Below, piece by piece: positions 6,705 through 13,957 of a DNA stretch of 16,665 nucleotides. Each line of letters opens with the position of its first letter. Within the stretch, counting starts at the first letter, position 1. Source of the DNA: an uncultured Parasphingopyxis sp. GTDB taxonomy: Bacteria > Pseudomonadota > Alphaproteobacteria > Sphingomonadales > Sphingomonadaceae. The stretch covers positions 1 through 16,665 of the forward strand of contig CAJQMX010000177.1 in assembly GCA_905479515.1 (NCBI GenBank), read 5' to 3'. Under the pieces are notes generated by a model. That model saw only the letters and a program-made list of their open reading frames with translations, did no database searches and was not told where the DNA came from. The translations under genes and the position numbers were made by a program.

Positions 6705-7408
6705 TGCTAGAACTGAACAATATCAATGTCCATTATGGACGAACGCAGGTGCTGTGGGACGTCGACCTGACGATCAACGATGGTGAAATGGTTGCCGTAA
6801 TGGGGCCGAATGGGTCGGGGAAAAGCACAGTCTTTAAGGCAATTACCGGGTTGGTACCGGTCTCGTCAGGAACAATCCGGCTGGATGGCGTTGACATAAC
6901 CAACACCTCGTCTCACCTTATGACCGGCTTGGGAATCAGTCTAATTCTCGAAAGGCGCCGCCTTTTCCCGCTAATGACCGTGCGTGAGAACGTGAGGATG
7001 GGGGCCTATTCCCTCCGAAACCCGGAGTCCATTCAGGCACGTTTTGATGACGTCGCCTCAATCTTTCCAATTATCGAAGAACGGGGTGATGCTATCGCCA
7101 GCAGTCTAAGTGGCGGCCAACAACAAATGGTTGCAATTGCAAGAGGGTTGATGAGCAAGCCACGGTTATTGATCATGGATGAGCCATTTTTGGGACTCTC
7201 CCCCATTCTGGTATTGGAGACAATGAAGATCATGAAGGCAATAAATGACGACAATACCAGTGTGCTTTTCAACGAACAAAACGCGAAACTGTCTTTCGAG
7301 AACTCCCATCGTGGCTATCTTCTTGAAAGCGGACGGGTAGTTCTTACTGGGAGCGGCGTTCAGATGTTGGAGCATCCCGACGTCCGTCGCGTTTATCTAG
7401 GCCATTAA
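6704..7408 (+). CDS. ABC transporter ATPase, LivF/UrtE-like
   Basis: This is a 234-residue second ATPase with Walker A GPNGSGKS (34-41), the LivF-type LERRRLFPLMTVREN segment, a canonical LSGGQ signature at 135-139, Walker B LLIMDE (D159, E160) and the LivF-type NEQNAKLS sequence where other ABC proteins have the H-loop His. The last point is normal for LivF proteins and not a defect. Its ATG overlaps the previous stop (TGATG), so the two ATPases are translationally coupled and presumably form a heterodimer at 1:1. The two permease genes follow after 30 bp. In urea-type urt operons the permeases normally precede the ATPases; here the order is reversed. Confidence 0.93.
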   Translation: MLELNNINVHYGRTQVLWDVDLTINDGEMVAVMGPNGSGKSTVFKAITGLVPVSSGTIRLDGVDITNTSSHLMTGLGISLILERRRLFPLMTVRENVRMGAYSLRNPESIQARFDDVASIFPIIEERGDAIASSLSGGQQQMVAIARGLMSKPRLLIMDEPFLGLSPILVLETMKIMKAINDDNTSVLFNEQNAKLSFENSHRGYLLESGRVVLTGSGVQMLEHPDVRRVYLGH

Positions 7409-7438
7409 AAACGCCCCCTACAGAGGAATTGAGCAATA

Positions 7439-8320
7439 ATGGACGGCATACTTCTGTTGACGCAGATAATCAATGGCATCGTTACGGGATCCATGTACGC
7501 CTTGATGGGTGCGGGGGTCACATTGATCTATGGTACGATGCGCGTGATGAATTTCGCACATGGCGAATTCTTCATGTTTGGCGGTTATGTGCTTTTTATT
7601 GGCTTGGTCTGGTTCGGCCTTCCCGTTATTCCGTCTGTTTTCCTGGCAATTACCTGTTCAGCCGGATTAGCTATTTTAGTTGAGAGGGTGCTGATTTCCC
7701 CAATTATAAAAAACAATAGCTGGGAGTTGGATGCTATCGTAACGACGTTGGGCCTTTCTTTTATACTCCAGAATAGCGCGCTTCGAATGATCGGCGAAGA
7801 GTATTATTCCCTGCCCTATTATGTCGATGGAACACTGGAGGTATTTGGCATCGTGATATCTTATCAGCGCATTCTGATTCTGGCCGTGGCCTTGCTCGCC
7901 CTGATTGCTATGGAGAGATTCTTGCGAACGACACGCAGCGGCCAAGCGCTGCGCGCCGTCTCTCAGGATCCTGAAGCGGCCTCGATTGTCGGAATTCCAA
8001 CGAGCCGGATTTACATGCTGGCTTTCGCATTGGGAGGATTGCTGGCCGGCGTAGCGGCGGTGATGCTGGCGCCAATACAGTCAGTAAACCCATGGATGGG
8101 CGCGCCCTTGCTTCTCAAGGCTTTTATCGTGGTTATTTTGGGCGGGATGGGCAGCTTTCGAGGCACAATTATTGCCGGGTTCATGATCGGTATTGTTGAG
8201 GCTATCGGCACAACGCTTACGTCAACGGAATGGCGGGAAGCTTTTTCGTTCGGAGTGCTTATTGCAATCATTTGGTTTCGGCCGGAAGGAATGTTTGCTC
8301 AGAAGGAGCGTCAGGCATGA
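7439..8320 (+). CDS. ABC transporter inner-membrane permease, LivH/UrtB-like
   Basis: This 293-residue, strongly hydrophobic protein has about eight membrane segments. It carries the hallmark LivH motifs: GAGVTLIYGTMRVMNFAHGE near the N-terminus, AVSQDPEAASIVGIP (the cytoplasmic EAA-like coupling loop, about residues 176-190) and GGMGSFRGTIIAGFMIG near the C-terminus. It forms half of the transmembrane pore, paired with the LivM-like protein encoded next. An AGAGGA ribosome binding site lies 11 bases upstream of the ATG. Its TGA overlaps the next gene's ATG (ATGA, 8317-8320), indicating coupled translation. Confidence 0.93.
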   Translation: MDGILLLTQIINGIVTGSMYALMGAGVTLIYGTMRVMNFAHGEFFMFGGYVLFIGLVWFGLPVIPSVFLAITCSAGLAILVERVLISPIIKNNSWELDAIVTTLGLSFILQNSALRMIGEEYYSLPYYVDGTLEVFGIVISYQRILILAVALLALIAMERFLRTTRSGQALRAVSQDPEAASIVGIPTSRIYMLAFALGGLLAGVAAVMLAPIQSVNPWMGAPLLLKAFIVVILGGMGSFRGTIIAGFMIGIVEAIGTTLTSTEWREAFSFGVLIAIIWFRPEGMFAQKERQA

Positions 8321-9354
8321 TCGACAAAAATGCGCACATCGAAATATCTGACCAGACTGGATCGTTTTATCGGCGCAAAATGCTGTCGAATAACGGGCTG
8401 TTGAGCGGCATAGTCTTAGTTGCGGCAATTGGGCTGTGCAGCGCGGTGATTGCGGACAAAATCAATATGTATTTGTTACACGTTTTGATTTTTTCCATCA
8501 TCTGGGCGATTTTTGCGATCGGATGGAATTTGGCCGCCGGATTTGCCGGAATCAAGGCGTTTGGTCATCAGGCGTTCTTTGCAATCGGGGCCTACTCCTC
8601 GTCGTTGCTGTCGATCCATCTTGATCTGTCGCCGTGGGTCACGATGTGGGTTGGCGCCATGATTGCCTCGGTCGCCAGCTTGATTGTCGTGACGCCTGTT
8701 TTGCGTCTTCGCTCAACGCCACAGATCGCGATCGTAACCTTGGCATTCGGTGAAATTGTCCGCATTCTCATCGAGAACTTAAGGGATTTCACTGGCGGCG
8801 ATATGGGTCTTATCGGTATTCCGCCGCTTCCCAATATCAACGTTCCATTGATCGGCGAAGTTCTTACCTATAGTCAAACGGATAAAGTTGGTTATTTTTT
8901 TACGGCTGTCGCGCTTCTCGTTCTGGTCCTTTCGTTGGCGGGAGGGGTGATGTTCAGCCGCTACGGCATGGCGATGACAGCCGTAAGAGATGCACCCGAA
9001 GCCGCCGAAAGTTTGGGCGTAAATGGCTCGGCATATCGGATTTCAATCTTTGCCTTGAGCGCGTTTATCGTTGGCGTGTCGGGGGCATTTTTCGCGCACT
9101 ATCTTCTTATTCTCGCGCCAACTGATGTTGCCAGTTTGAGCTTGATGATCATGATCATCTCTATGACAATTGTTGGTGGTTACGGGAGCTTTTTGGGACC
9201 ATTGCTTGGCGCCTTTATCCTGACATACATAAGCGAAACATCTCGCTTTATGTACGAATATCAGATGCTGATTTACGGGTTGCTTGTGATTATTGCTGTT
9301 CGAGTCGCGCCTGGAGGAATTGCGAGGCTTTTCTCTGATCGAAAAGTCAGTTAA
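8317..9354 (+). CDS. ABC transporter inner-membrane permease, LivM/UrtC-like
   Basis: This is a 345-residue polytopic permease of the LivM family. It shows WNLAAGFAGIKAFGHQAFFA (the GxxxxGH-AFF-GAY motif), the coupling-loop sequence AVRDAPEAAESLGVNGSAYR, and GGYGSFLGPLLGAFIL. A hydrophilic N-terminus of about 30 residues precedes the first membrane helix. I chose ATG 8317 over the longer open frame from 8230: it overlaps the previous stop, has AAGGAG 8 bases upstream (8303-8308), and the extra codons would lie inside livH. This is the last gene of the cluster; 53 bp later the left end of an IS6 element begins, so any further operon gene would have been displaced. Confidence 0.92.
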   Translation: MIDKNAHIEISDQTGSFYRRKMLSNNGLLSGIVLVAAIGLCSAVIADKINMYLLHVLIFSIIWAIFAIGWNLAAGFAGIKAFGHQAFFAIGAYSSSLLSIHLDLSPWVTMWVGAMIASVASLIVVTPVLRLRSTPQIAIVTLAFGEIVRILIENLRDFTGGDMGLIGIPPLPNINVPLIGEVLTYSQTDKVGYFFTAVALLVLVLSLAGGVMFSRYGMAMTAVRDAPEAAESLGVNGSAYRISIFALSAFIVGVSGAFFAHYLLILAPTDVASLSLMIMIISMTIVGGYGSFLGPLLGAFILTYISETSRFMYEYQMLIYGLLVIIAVRVAPGGIARLFSDRKVS

Positions 9355-9407
9355 CTGTTCCATCCCGGATGGCGATGTTGCACGATGCCGGTTGAGGTGT
9401 GAATACT

Positions 9408-10226
9408 GGTACTGTCGCAAACTTTCTGGTTCCGCTTTTGCGTGATGGCCGATATACCGTTGCGCAAAAAAAGCGGGCAGGCAGAATGGCGGCAAGCTTC
9501 AAAGGGGTGCATTACCCCAAGAGCGTGATCCTTTACGCAGTGTATTTCTATGTCAGATACGCGGTTTCTTACCGAGATCTGGAGGAGATCATGGCAGAGC
9601 GTGGTGTCGATGTCGACCATGCAACACTGAACAGGTGGGTGGTGAAATTTTCGACAGACCTCGCGGCCGAGGCACAAAAGCTAAAGCGTCAGACAGCCAA
9701 CTCGTGGCGGATGGATGAAACCTATGTCCAGATCAAAGGCCAGTGGGCCTATCTTTATCGCGCCGTTGATCGGGACGGCCGAACCCTTGATTTCATGCTA
9801 TCTGCAAAGCGGGACAAGGCTGCCGCTCGCCGTTTCTTCAAACGTGCGATTTCAACGAATGGCACGCCTGATCGCGTTGCTATCGACAAGAGCGGCGCCA
9901 ATCTGGCGGGGCTTAAGGCAGTGAACGTGATCCGCAAATTCGCCGGCAACGGGTGGTTGATCCAGATCATGCAGAGCAAATATTTGAACAATATGGTCGA
10001 ACAGGACCATCGTTTCATCAAGCGGATCACGCGCGCAACGCTAGGCTTCAAGGCGTTTCACTCGGCAGCTGCGACGCTGGCTGGGATCGAAACCGCGCAC
10101 ATGATCCGCAAAGATCAAATCGCCGCGAATGGGAAAACAGGCTTCCAGAAATTCGCTGCCCTCGCAGCATAAGTGTGTCCGCTGACAGACCGTTCTGCAC
10201 TCCCAGCTAATGTTTGCGACAGAACC
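9408..10226 (+). mobile_element. IS6-family insertion sequence (819 bp)
   Basis: The terminal inverted repeats are GGTACTGTCGCAAAC at 9408-9422 and its partner at 10212-10226 (14 of 15 match), the terminus type of IS6-family elements. One intact transposase gene fills the interior. The 8 bases outside each end differ (tgaatact on the left, cttaaacc on the right), so no 8-bp target duplication is visible. This is expected if the copy arose through IS6-style replicative cointegration or if the adjacent DNA was deleted. The element stands between the AT-rich ABC operon and the GC-rich right part of the window, so it probably marks one edge of the acquired segment. Confidence 0.88.
9486..10172 (+). 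CDS. IS6-family transposase
   Basis: This is a 228-residue DDE transposase starting MAASFKGVHYPKSVIL, the normal beginning of the family. The helix-turn-helix (SYRDLEEIMAERGVDVDHAT) is followed by a catalytic triad seen as D77 (WRMDETY), D134 (VAIDKSGANL) and E172 (NNMVEQDHRFIKR). An open frame continues upstream to 9399, but that start would lie outside the terminal repeat, so 9486 is preferred. The frame is unbroken and all three acidic residues are present, so it may be active. IS6 enzymes work by replicative transposition and often collect accessory genes between copies. Confidence 0.92.
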   Translation: MAASFKGVHYPKSVILYAVYFYVRYAVSYRDLEEIMAERGVDVDHATLNRWVVKFSTDLAAEAQKLKRQTANSWRMDETYVQIKGQWAYLYRAVDRDGRTLDFMLSAKRDKAAARRFFKRAISTNGTPDRVAIDKSGANLAGLKAVNVIRKFAGNGWLIQIMQSKYLNNMVEQDHRFIKRITRATLGFKAFHSAAATLAGIETAHMIRKDQIAANGKTGFQKFAALAA

Positions 10227-10405
10227 CTTAAACCTTCTTCGTGTTCGGCACCTCGACGGGCGAGACCTGAAGTGACGGTTTTGTCGTTCAACGCGCGAGG
10301 GGGCGTTGTTCTGCGTACAGACCCTCTTGAGGGTCCCGGTCACGATTTCCTAATGTCGAGACGGCGCGGGTCTGCGACTGGAGCTGAACAGGGTCGTTAT
10401 GTGCA
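10227..10405. other. Non-coding spacer between IS6 element and HAD gene
   Basis: There is no recognisable gene on either strand; the open frames reading through it resemble nothing known to me. A 7-bp perfect inverted repeat GACCCTC-tt-GAGGGTC lies at 10320-10335. On the minus strand it could be a weak terminator stem for the HAD gene ending at 10406, but no U-rich tail follows it. The stretch may be a leftover of DNA cut by the IS6 event. Confidence 0.4.
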
Positions 10406-11014
10406 CTAAGCTTTCACATCGTTCAGAATGTCGGACAGGTTTTGCCGTCCGTCCCAGAAATAACCTGACCAACCGGCTGCTATTGCAGCTTTGACATTTT
10501 CACGCGTGTCGTCGATGAGAATATGCTCGTGCGGTTGTTGTTGGGTTTTGGTGACCGCCGCGTTGAAGAAAGCCGGATCGGGTTTAGCGGCCCCTATATC
10601 CGCAGAGTAAACAATACTGTCCACATAGTCGGCAAGCTTCAGGGTGCTCATGATGTACTTTGCGCGCTGATGTTCCTGATTTGTTGCAAGAAAAACTCTC
10701 AATCCTCGGTTTCTCAATGCCATGCAATCTGCAAGTACGCTTTCATCCAGGCGTGCATCATTTTTGAACCAGTACTGCATAAACTGCTCTGTCGTGATTC
10801 CATCGCCCAGCCTTGGAAGGCATTGATCAAGTACGTCGCGTATATCGAGTTGACCGGTTACGACCTGTTTCCAAAAGGGTTTAAAGAAATGTTGCTGCAA
10901 ACCGGCAGGGTCCACACCCAGATCCTCGCGCAGAGACGTGGCCCATGAGGCGCCATCGCAGGGGCGGCCGTCGATCAAGACGCCATCGACATCGAGCATA
11001 ATACAGCTAGGCAT
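10406..11014 (-). CDS. HAD-superfamily hydrolase (IA-like phosphatase)
   Basis: This is a 202-residue haloacid dehalogenase-like protein with all four motifs: motif I DVDGVLIDG (nucleophile D8, acid D10), motif II FLATNQ (T111), motif III Lys at K144 (GAAKPDPAFF) and motif IV LIDDTREN (D168, D169). An alpha-helical cap lies between motifs I and II (about residues 17-95). The fold and the KPDPAFF sequence match the HAD-IA group that includes small phosphate-ester phosphatases and epoxide-hydrolase-N-like proteins. The natural substrate is unknown. It lies 19 bp downstream of the LysR gene on the same strand and may be co-transcribed with it. Confidence 0.88.
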   Translation of the reverse strand: MPSCIMLDVDGVLIDGRPCDGASWATSLREDLGVDPAGLQQHFFKPFWKQVVTGQLDIRDVLDQCLPRLGDGITTEQFMQYWFKNDARLDESVLADCMALRNRGLRVFLATNQEHQRAKYIMSTLKLADYVDSIVYSADIGAAKPDPAFFNAAVTKTQQQPHEHILIDDTRENVKAAIAAGWSGYFWDGRQNLSDILNDVKA

Positions 11015-11033
11015 TTCAGAGTCCCTTCGGGTG

Positions 11034-11927
11034 TCAGGCCAGTTCCGCTTTCAGCCATGAGATGAGGCAATCCACGGCGGCGTAATTCGAGCGCCGGGTG
11101 CCTCTGAATACGGAAATCTCGTTTGGTCTGTCAATTTGCTGATCGCTGGCGGGGCGCAACCTGCCGTCCTCTATCATGTCTCCGACCGTTCTTTTCCAAC
11201 CCAAGGCGACCCCCTGGCCGGTGACCGCCGCCTGCAGCACGAGGGGGTAGCTGTCGAAAGAAACCAGCCGCAAGCGGGACGGACGGGCAATGCCCGTGGC
11301 GGCGAACCATTCGGGCCAGTCAAACCAGTCCTGCGGCGTGACACGATGCGACAGGAGAGGGAGGTTGCCCAAAATGTCCGGCGCGCCCGGATCGATGTGA
11401 TCCGCGAGTAGGGAGGGTGCGCAGACCGGAAAGATACTGTCCGCCGCGGTAAACAGCAGCCGGGCCGAGCCCGAGGCGCGTCCGGTGGTCTGTAGGGCGA
11501 TGTCGAAGGGGTCGGTGGCCTCCGTAAGCGGGGCAAGCGCACTGACCAGTTGAAGCTGCACCTCGGGATGGCTGGTATGGAAATCCGAAAGACGCGGCAT
11601 CAGCCAGTAGAAGGCCTCACAGAGCTGGCAGCGCAGCACAACCGTATCTGGGTCGCGGCTGCCGCGAAGGGCGGCGACCTCGGCCCGGATCGCTGCCAGA
11701 GCGTCGCCAGCGACCTGTCCCAATCGGCGGCCTTCCTCGGTCAGGAATACAGCGCGGTTCCTGCGTTCGAACAGGCGCAGGCCCAACTCTGCCTCGAGTT
11801 GGCCAATCTGGCGGCTGACGGCGGTTTGCGTCAACCCAAGCTCTTCGGCGGCGCGGGTGAAACTCTCAAGCCGGGCCGCAGCCTCGAACGGGCGCAGCCG
11901 CGCAAGTTGGATGTCGTCTGTTTGCAT
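11034..11927 (-). CDS. LysR-family transcriptional regulator (GcvA-like)
   Basis: This is a 297-residue LysR regulator. The N-terminal winged helix (residues 7-66) has LRPFEAAARLESFTRAAEEL, then GLTQTAVSRQIGQLEAELG and LRLFERRNRAVFLTEEG; the effector domain starts near residue 92. Sequence style is that of the GcvA/AmpR subgroup. It is divergent from the EamA-LysE exporter pair, with a palindrome close to that gene's start, so it likely controls amino-acid or metabolite efflux from that site (inference). No strong ribosome binding site precedes ATG 11927; an AAGGAAG lies about 25-30 bases upstream. Its GC content matches its right-hand neighbours and differs from the AT-rich LysR at 2609. Confidence 0.9.
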   Translation of the reverse strand: MQTDDIQLARLRPFEAAARLESFTRAAEELGLTQTAVSRQIGQLEAELGLRLFERRNRAVFLTEEGRRLGQVAGDALAAIRAEVAALRGSRDPDTVVLRCQLCEAFYWLMPRLSDFHTSHPEVQLQLVSALAPLTEATDPFDIALQTTGRASGSARLLFTAADSIFPVCAPSLLADHIDPGAPDILGNLPLLSHRVTPQDWFDWPEWFAATGIARPSRLRLVSFDSYPLVLQAAVTGQGVALGWKRTVGDMIEDGRLRPASDQQIDRPNEISVFRGTRRSNYAAVDCLISWLKAELA

Positions 11928-11996
11928 GACTAAGACTCATGTATTTTCTTCCTTTTATCATTTTAATTAAGGTCATGTGAATGATTGCATTCACTT
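11928..11996. promoter_or_regulatory. Divergent LysR/EamA control region with palindrome
   Basis: The AT-rich spacer contains a perfect inverted repeat GTGAATG-attg-CATTCAC at 11977-11994, the likely LysR operator. A smaller pair CATGA/TCATG at 11926-11942 lies at the LysR start. The large palindrome ends 2 bases before the EamA ATG at 11997 and overlaps the alternative TTG start at 11985. Operator occupancy there could block transcription or ribosome entry. The operator role is inference. Confidence 0.45.
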
Positions 11997-12947
11997 ATGA
12001 CATCTTTCCGATATATTGGGCAACAGGTGCCGAGCCTCAGTTCGGGGATCGGCGCGATCACGGCGGGCGTGTTACTGCTTTCGCTGTCCGACGCGCTGGT
12101 GAAACTCAACAACGAGGGGCTGTCACTCGGGCAGGTTCTTACAGTCCGATCCGGCATTGCCGTGCTGTGCCTCGGGGCAGTGTTGCTGCTGACCACACGG
12201 ATGAACCTCGGCCTGGTCCGTGTCTCGGGTTGGGTCTGGTTGCGCAGCCTGTGCCTTGCCCTGATGTGGGGCTGCTATTACGCTGGGCTGCCCGAGTTGT
12301 CGTTCTCCATCGCGGCTGCTTGTTATTATACTTCGCCGATGTGGATGGCTTTCCTGTCTTCAACGCTGCTCGGAACGCGCATCGGGGGGCGCGGGGGTGT
12401 TGCGATCCTTTTGGGTCTTGCCGGCGTGATGACGATCCTGCGTCCGGGGTTGGACGAGGTATCACCGATGATCGGATTGCCGTTGCTTGCCGGGTTCTTC
12501 TACGCACTCGCGGCCGTGATCACGCAGGGGCGTTGCCGCGCCGTGCCAGCGATGTCGATGGCAATGAACCTCAACCTTGTTCTGTTTCTGGGCGGGCTGG
12601 GGCTGGTCGCCGGCCTGTGGAAGAGCGGGCAGGGCAACGATGCGGGCTTCCTGCTGTCGGTCTGGCCTACGCTGAAGCTGGCGGATTTGGGGTTGCTGGT
12701 TGGGTTGGGCGTGCTGCTCGCTGTCATTACCGCCTTGGTCGCCTATGCGTATCAAAGGGCCTCCGCACCGGTCATCGGCTTGTTCGATAATGGGTATCTT
12801 GTCTTCGCCCTGTTCTGGAGCGTCTTGATCTTTGGCGATCGACCGGGCTTCATTGATCTTCTGGGTATTGTGCTGATTGGAAGCGGGGCACTTCTTGCCA
12901 CCACTGCGTCGGCCAATCGTGGCTCGGACCAAAGCGAAGGGGATTGA
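11997..12947 (+). CDS. EamA/DMT-superfamily transporter
   Basis: This 316-residue, very hydrophobic membrane protein has about ten predicted helices in two EamA-like halves. Each half opens with a stretch such as GIGAITAGVLLLSLSDALVK and contains the helix-4-like YYTSPMWMAFLSSTLLG or NGYLVFALFWSVLIFGDRPG signature typical of RhaT/YdcZ-type drug/metabolite exporters. It probably exports amino acids or related metabolites; the substrate is unknown. The start is uncertain: ATG 11997 lacks a good ribosome binding site, while a TTG at 11985 is 13 bases after AAGG. I prefer ATG because the TTG would place the operator palindrome inside the coding region. The next gene starts 3 bp after its stop. 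Confidence 0.85.
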   Translation: MTSFRYIGQQVPSLSSGIGAITAGVLLLSLSDALVKLNNEGLSLGQVLTVRSGIAVLCLGAVLLLTTRMNLGLVRVSGWVWLRSLCLALMWGCYYAGLPELSFSIAAACYYTSPMWMAFLSSTLLGTRIGGRGGVAILLGLAGVMTILRPGLDEVSPMIGLPLLAGFFYALAAVITQGRCRAVPAMSMAMNLNLVLFLGGLGLVAGLWKSGQGNDAGFLLSVWPTLKLADLGLLVGLGVLLAVITALVAYAYQRASAPVIGLFDNGYLVFALFWSVLIFGDRPGFIDLLGIVLIGSGALLATTASANRGSDQSEGD

Positions 12948-12949
12948 TC

Positions 12950-13570
12950 ATGTCGCTGGACACCTGGATTGCCTACACCATTGCCTGCGTTGTCCTGACG
13001 GTGATCCCCGGACCGAGCGTCCTGCTCGTGATCGCGCAGTCGCTGACGCGGGGCAGGGTGGCTGCGGCGATGTGCATTCTCGGCGATGTCGTGGGGAGCA
13101 TCGTGCTTGTCGGGCTGTCCTTCGCCGGGGTCGGGGCGATCCTCGCCGCCTCCGCGTTCCTCTTCCAGATCGTGAAATGGGCCGGGGTGCTTTACCTGGC
13201 GTGGCTGGGCATCGGCCAGATCATGCAGGCGCGGCGCGATGCACCGGAGAAGGTCAGCCATGCAGGGGGCGCTTCGTCCTGGAGCAGCTTTTGGGCCGGA
13301 ACCGTGACCTCCGTGCTGAACCCCAAGGCGATCGTTTTCTACATGGCATTCCTTGCCCAGTTCATCGACCCACAAGGCGATTTGCCCGTGCAGCTTGCGG
13401 TGCTGACGGTGACCTCCAGCCTTGTTGTCGTGGTGCTGTTGGCCGGGTATGCGCTGATCGCGGAGCGCGCGGGTCGGCTCTTTGATAGTCATCGCGCGCG
13501 TCGCCGCATGGGCTATGCTGGCGGCGGGTTCATGATCGGCGGAAGCGCGATCATGGCGGTGACGCGTTAG
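12950..13570 (+). CDS. LysE/RhtB-family amino-acid exporter
   Basis: This is a 206-residue LysE-type translocator with about six membrane helices. The diagnostic IPGPSVLLVIAQSLTRG lies in helix 1 and its loop, LYLAWLGIGQIM in helix 3, and a conserved SVLNPKAIVFYMAFLAQF segment follows. The family exports amino acids such as lysine, threonine or homoserine lactone-type compounds across the inner membrane. GAAGGGG lies 7 bases upstream of ATG 12950; a TTG at 12944 would overlap the EamA stop and is less likely. With the EamA gene 3 bp upstream it forms a two-gene exporter operon opposite the LysR regulator. Confidence 0.9.
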   Translation: MSLDTWIAYTIACVVLTVIPGPSVLLVIAQSLTRGRVAAAMCILGDVVGSIVLVGLSFAGVGAILAASAFLFQIVKWAGVLYLAWLGIGQIMQARRDAPEKVSHAGGASSWSSFWAGTVTSVLNPKAIVFYMAFLAQFIDPQGDLPVQLAVLTVTSSLVVVVLLAGYALIAERAGRLFDSHRARRRMGYAGGGFMIGGSAIMAVTR

Positions 13571-13699
13571 GCAAGCGTTGTCAGCATTAAAGCGAAGTGC
13601 CGAAAATCCAAGTGTCGACATTGCTGGTTCCTGGGCAGGCCGTCTTTGCGGGGGACGCAATGCGGGCGCGATCCAACAACCCGGGTGCGTCATCAAACC
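13571..13699. other. Spacer after the LysE gene, no recognisable gene
   Basis: The open frame crossing here on the minus strand (to 13927) is a continuation of the PaiB-like fragment into the antisense of lysE. After about residue 45 of that fragment it shows no family similarity I can recognise. I see no terminator with a U-run and no strong repeat in this stretch. Confidence 0.4.
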
Positions 13700-13882
13700 G
13701 TTATGATGCCTCGACAAGACTGTTCGGCGACGAAATCCGACGGGCTGGAAGCGGTCGGATGGCATGTGGTTTGCCAACAATCCTTCGTCCATCTGCGCCA
13801 CGATACAGGCCAGTGGCGCTGTATCGAGTATCTCACGGATCGCGGAAGGACCGGTCTCTTCAAAATGCGATGGTATGTACAT
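13700..13882 (-). pseudogene. PaiB-like FMN-binding negative regulator, N-terminal fragment
   Basis: From ATG 13882 on the minus strand the reading is MYIPSHFEETGPSAIREI, then LDTAPLACIVAQMDEGLLAN followed by HMP. This closely follows the start of PaiB-family FMN-binding proteins (MYIP-HF-E..., ...LANH-P). A good AGGGGCCGGAA ribosome binding site precedes it. Past about residue 45 the similarity fades: the GHVARAN flavin-binding segment appears at best as a degraded SRHHNGLMTHPG, and the remaining ~150 residues of the ~200-residue family are absent. It is therefore taken as a decayed, truncated copy. The right (N-terminal) border is firm; the left border is an estimate. Confidence 0.6.
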
Positions 13883-13957
13883 TTCCGGCCCCTGTCGCGG
13901 TTGCAGTATTGTGACAAGCGGACGCAAGGCTGCCCCGGCGCCGGTGTAGCAGGGCGC

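Noticed and set aside
9360..9372. CCATCC-c-GGATGG as an operon terminator
   Set aside because: The stem has only 5-6 bp with a 1-3 nt loop and no U-run after it, so there is not enough to call a terminator.
10173..10409. 78-codon plus-strand frame after the IS6 transposase
   Set aside because: It begins inside the IS6 right end, has no ribosome binding site and no recognisable domain.
11981..12790. 269-codon plus-strand frame starting just before the EamA gene
   Set aside because: It is out of frame with the well-supported hydrophobic EamA protein, and its product is Arg/Gly-rich and low in complexity, typical of a GC-rich shadow frame.
12752..13927. 391-codon open frame on the minus strand
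   Set aside because: Only its first part from 13882 resembles a protein family (PaiB). The remainder is antisense to lysE and the end of the EamA gene and is not a real gene.
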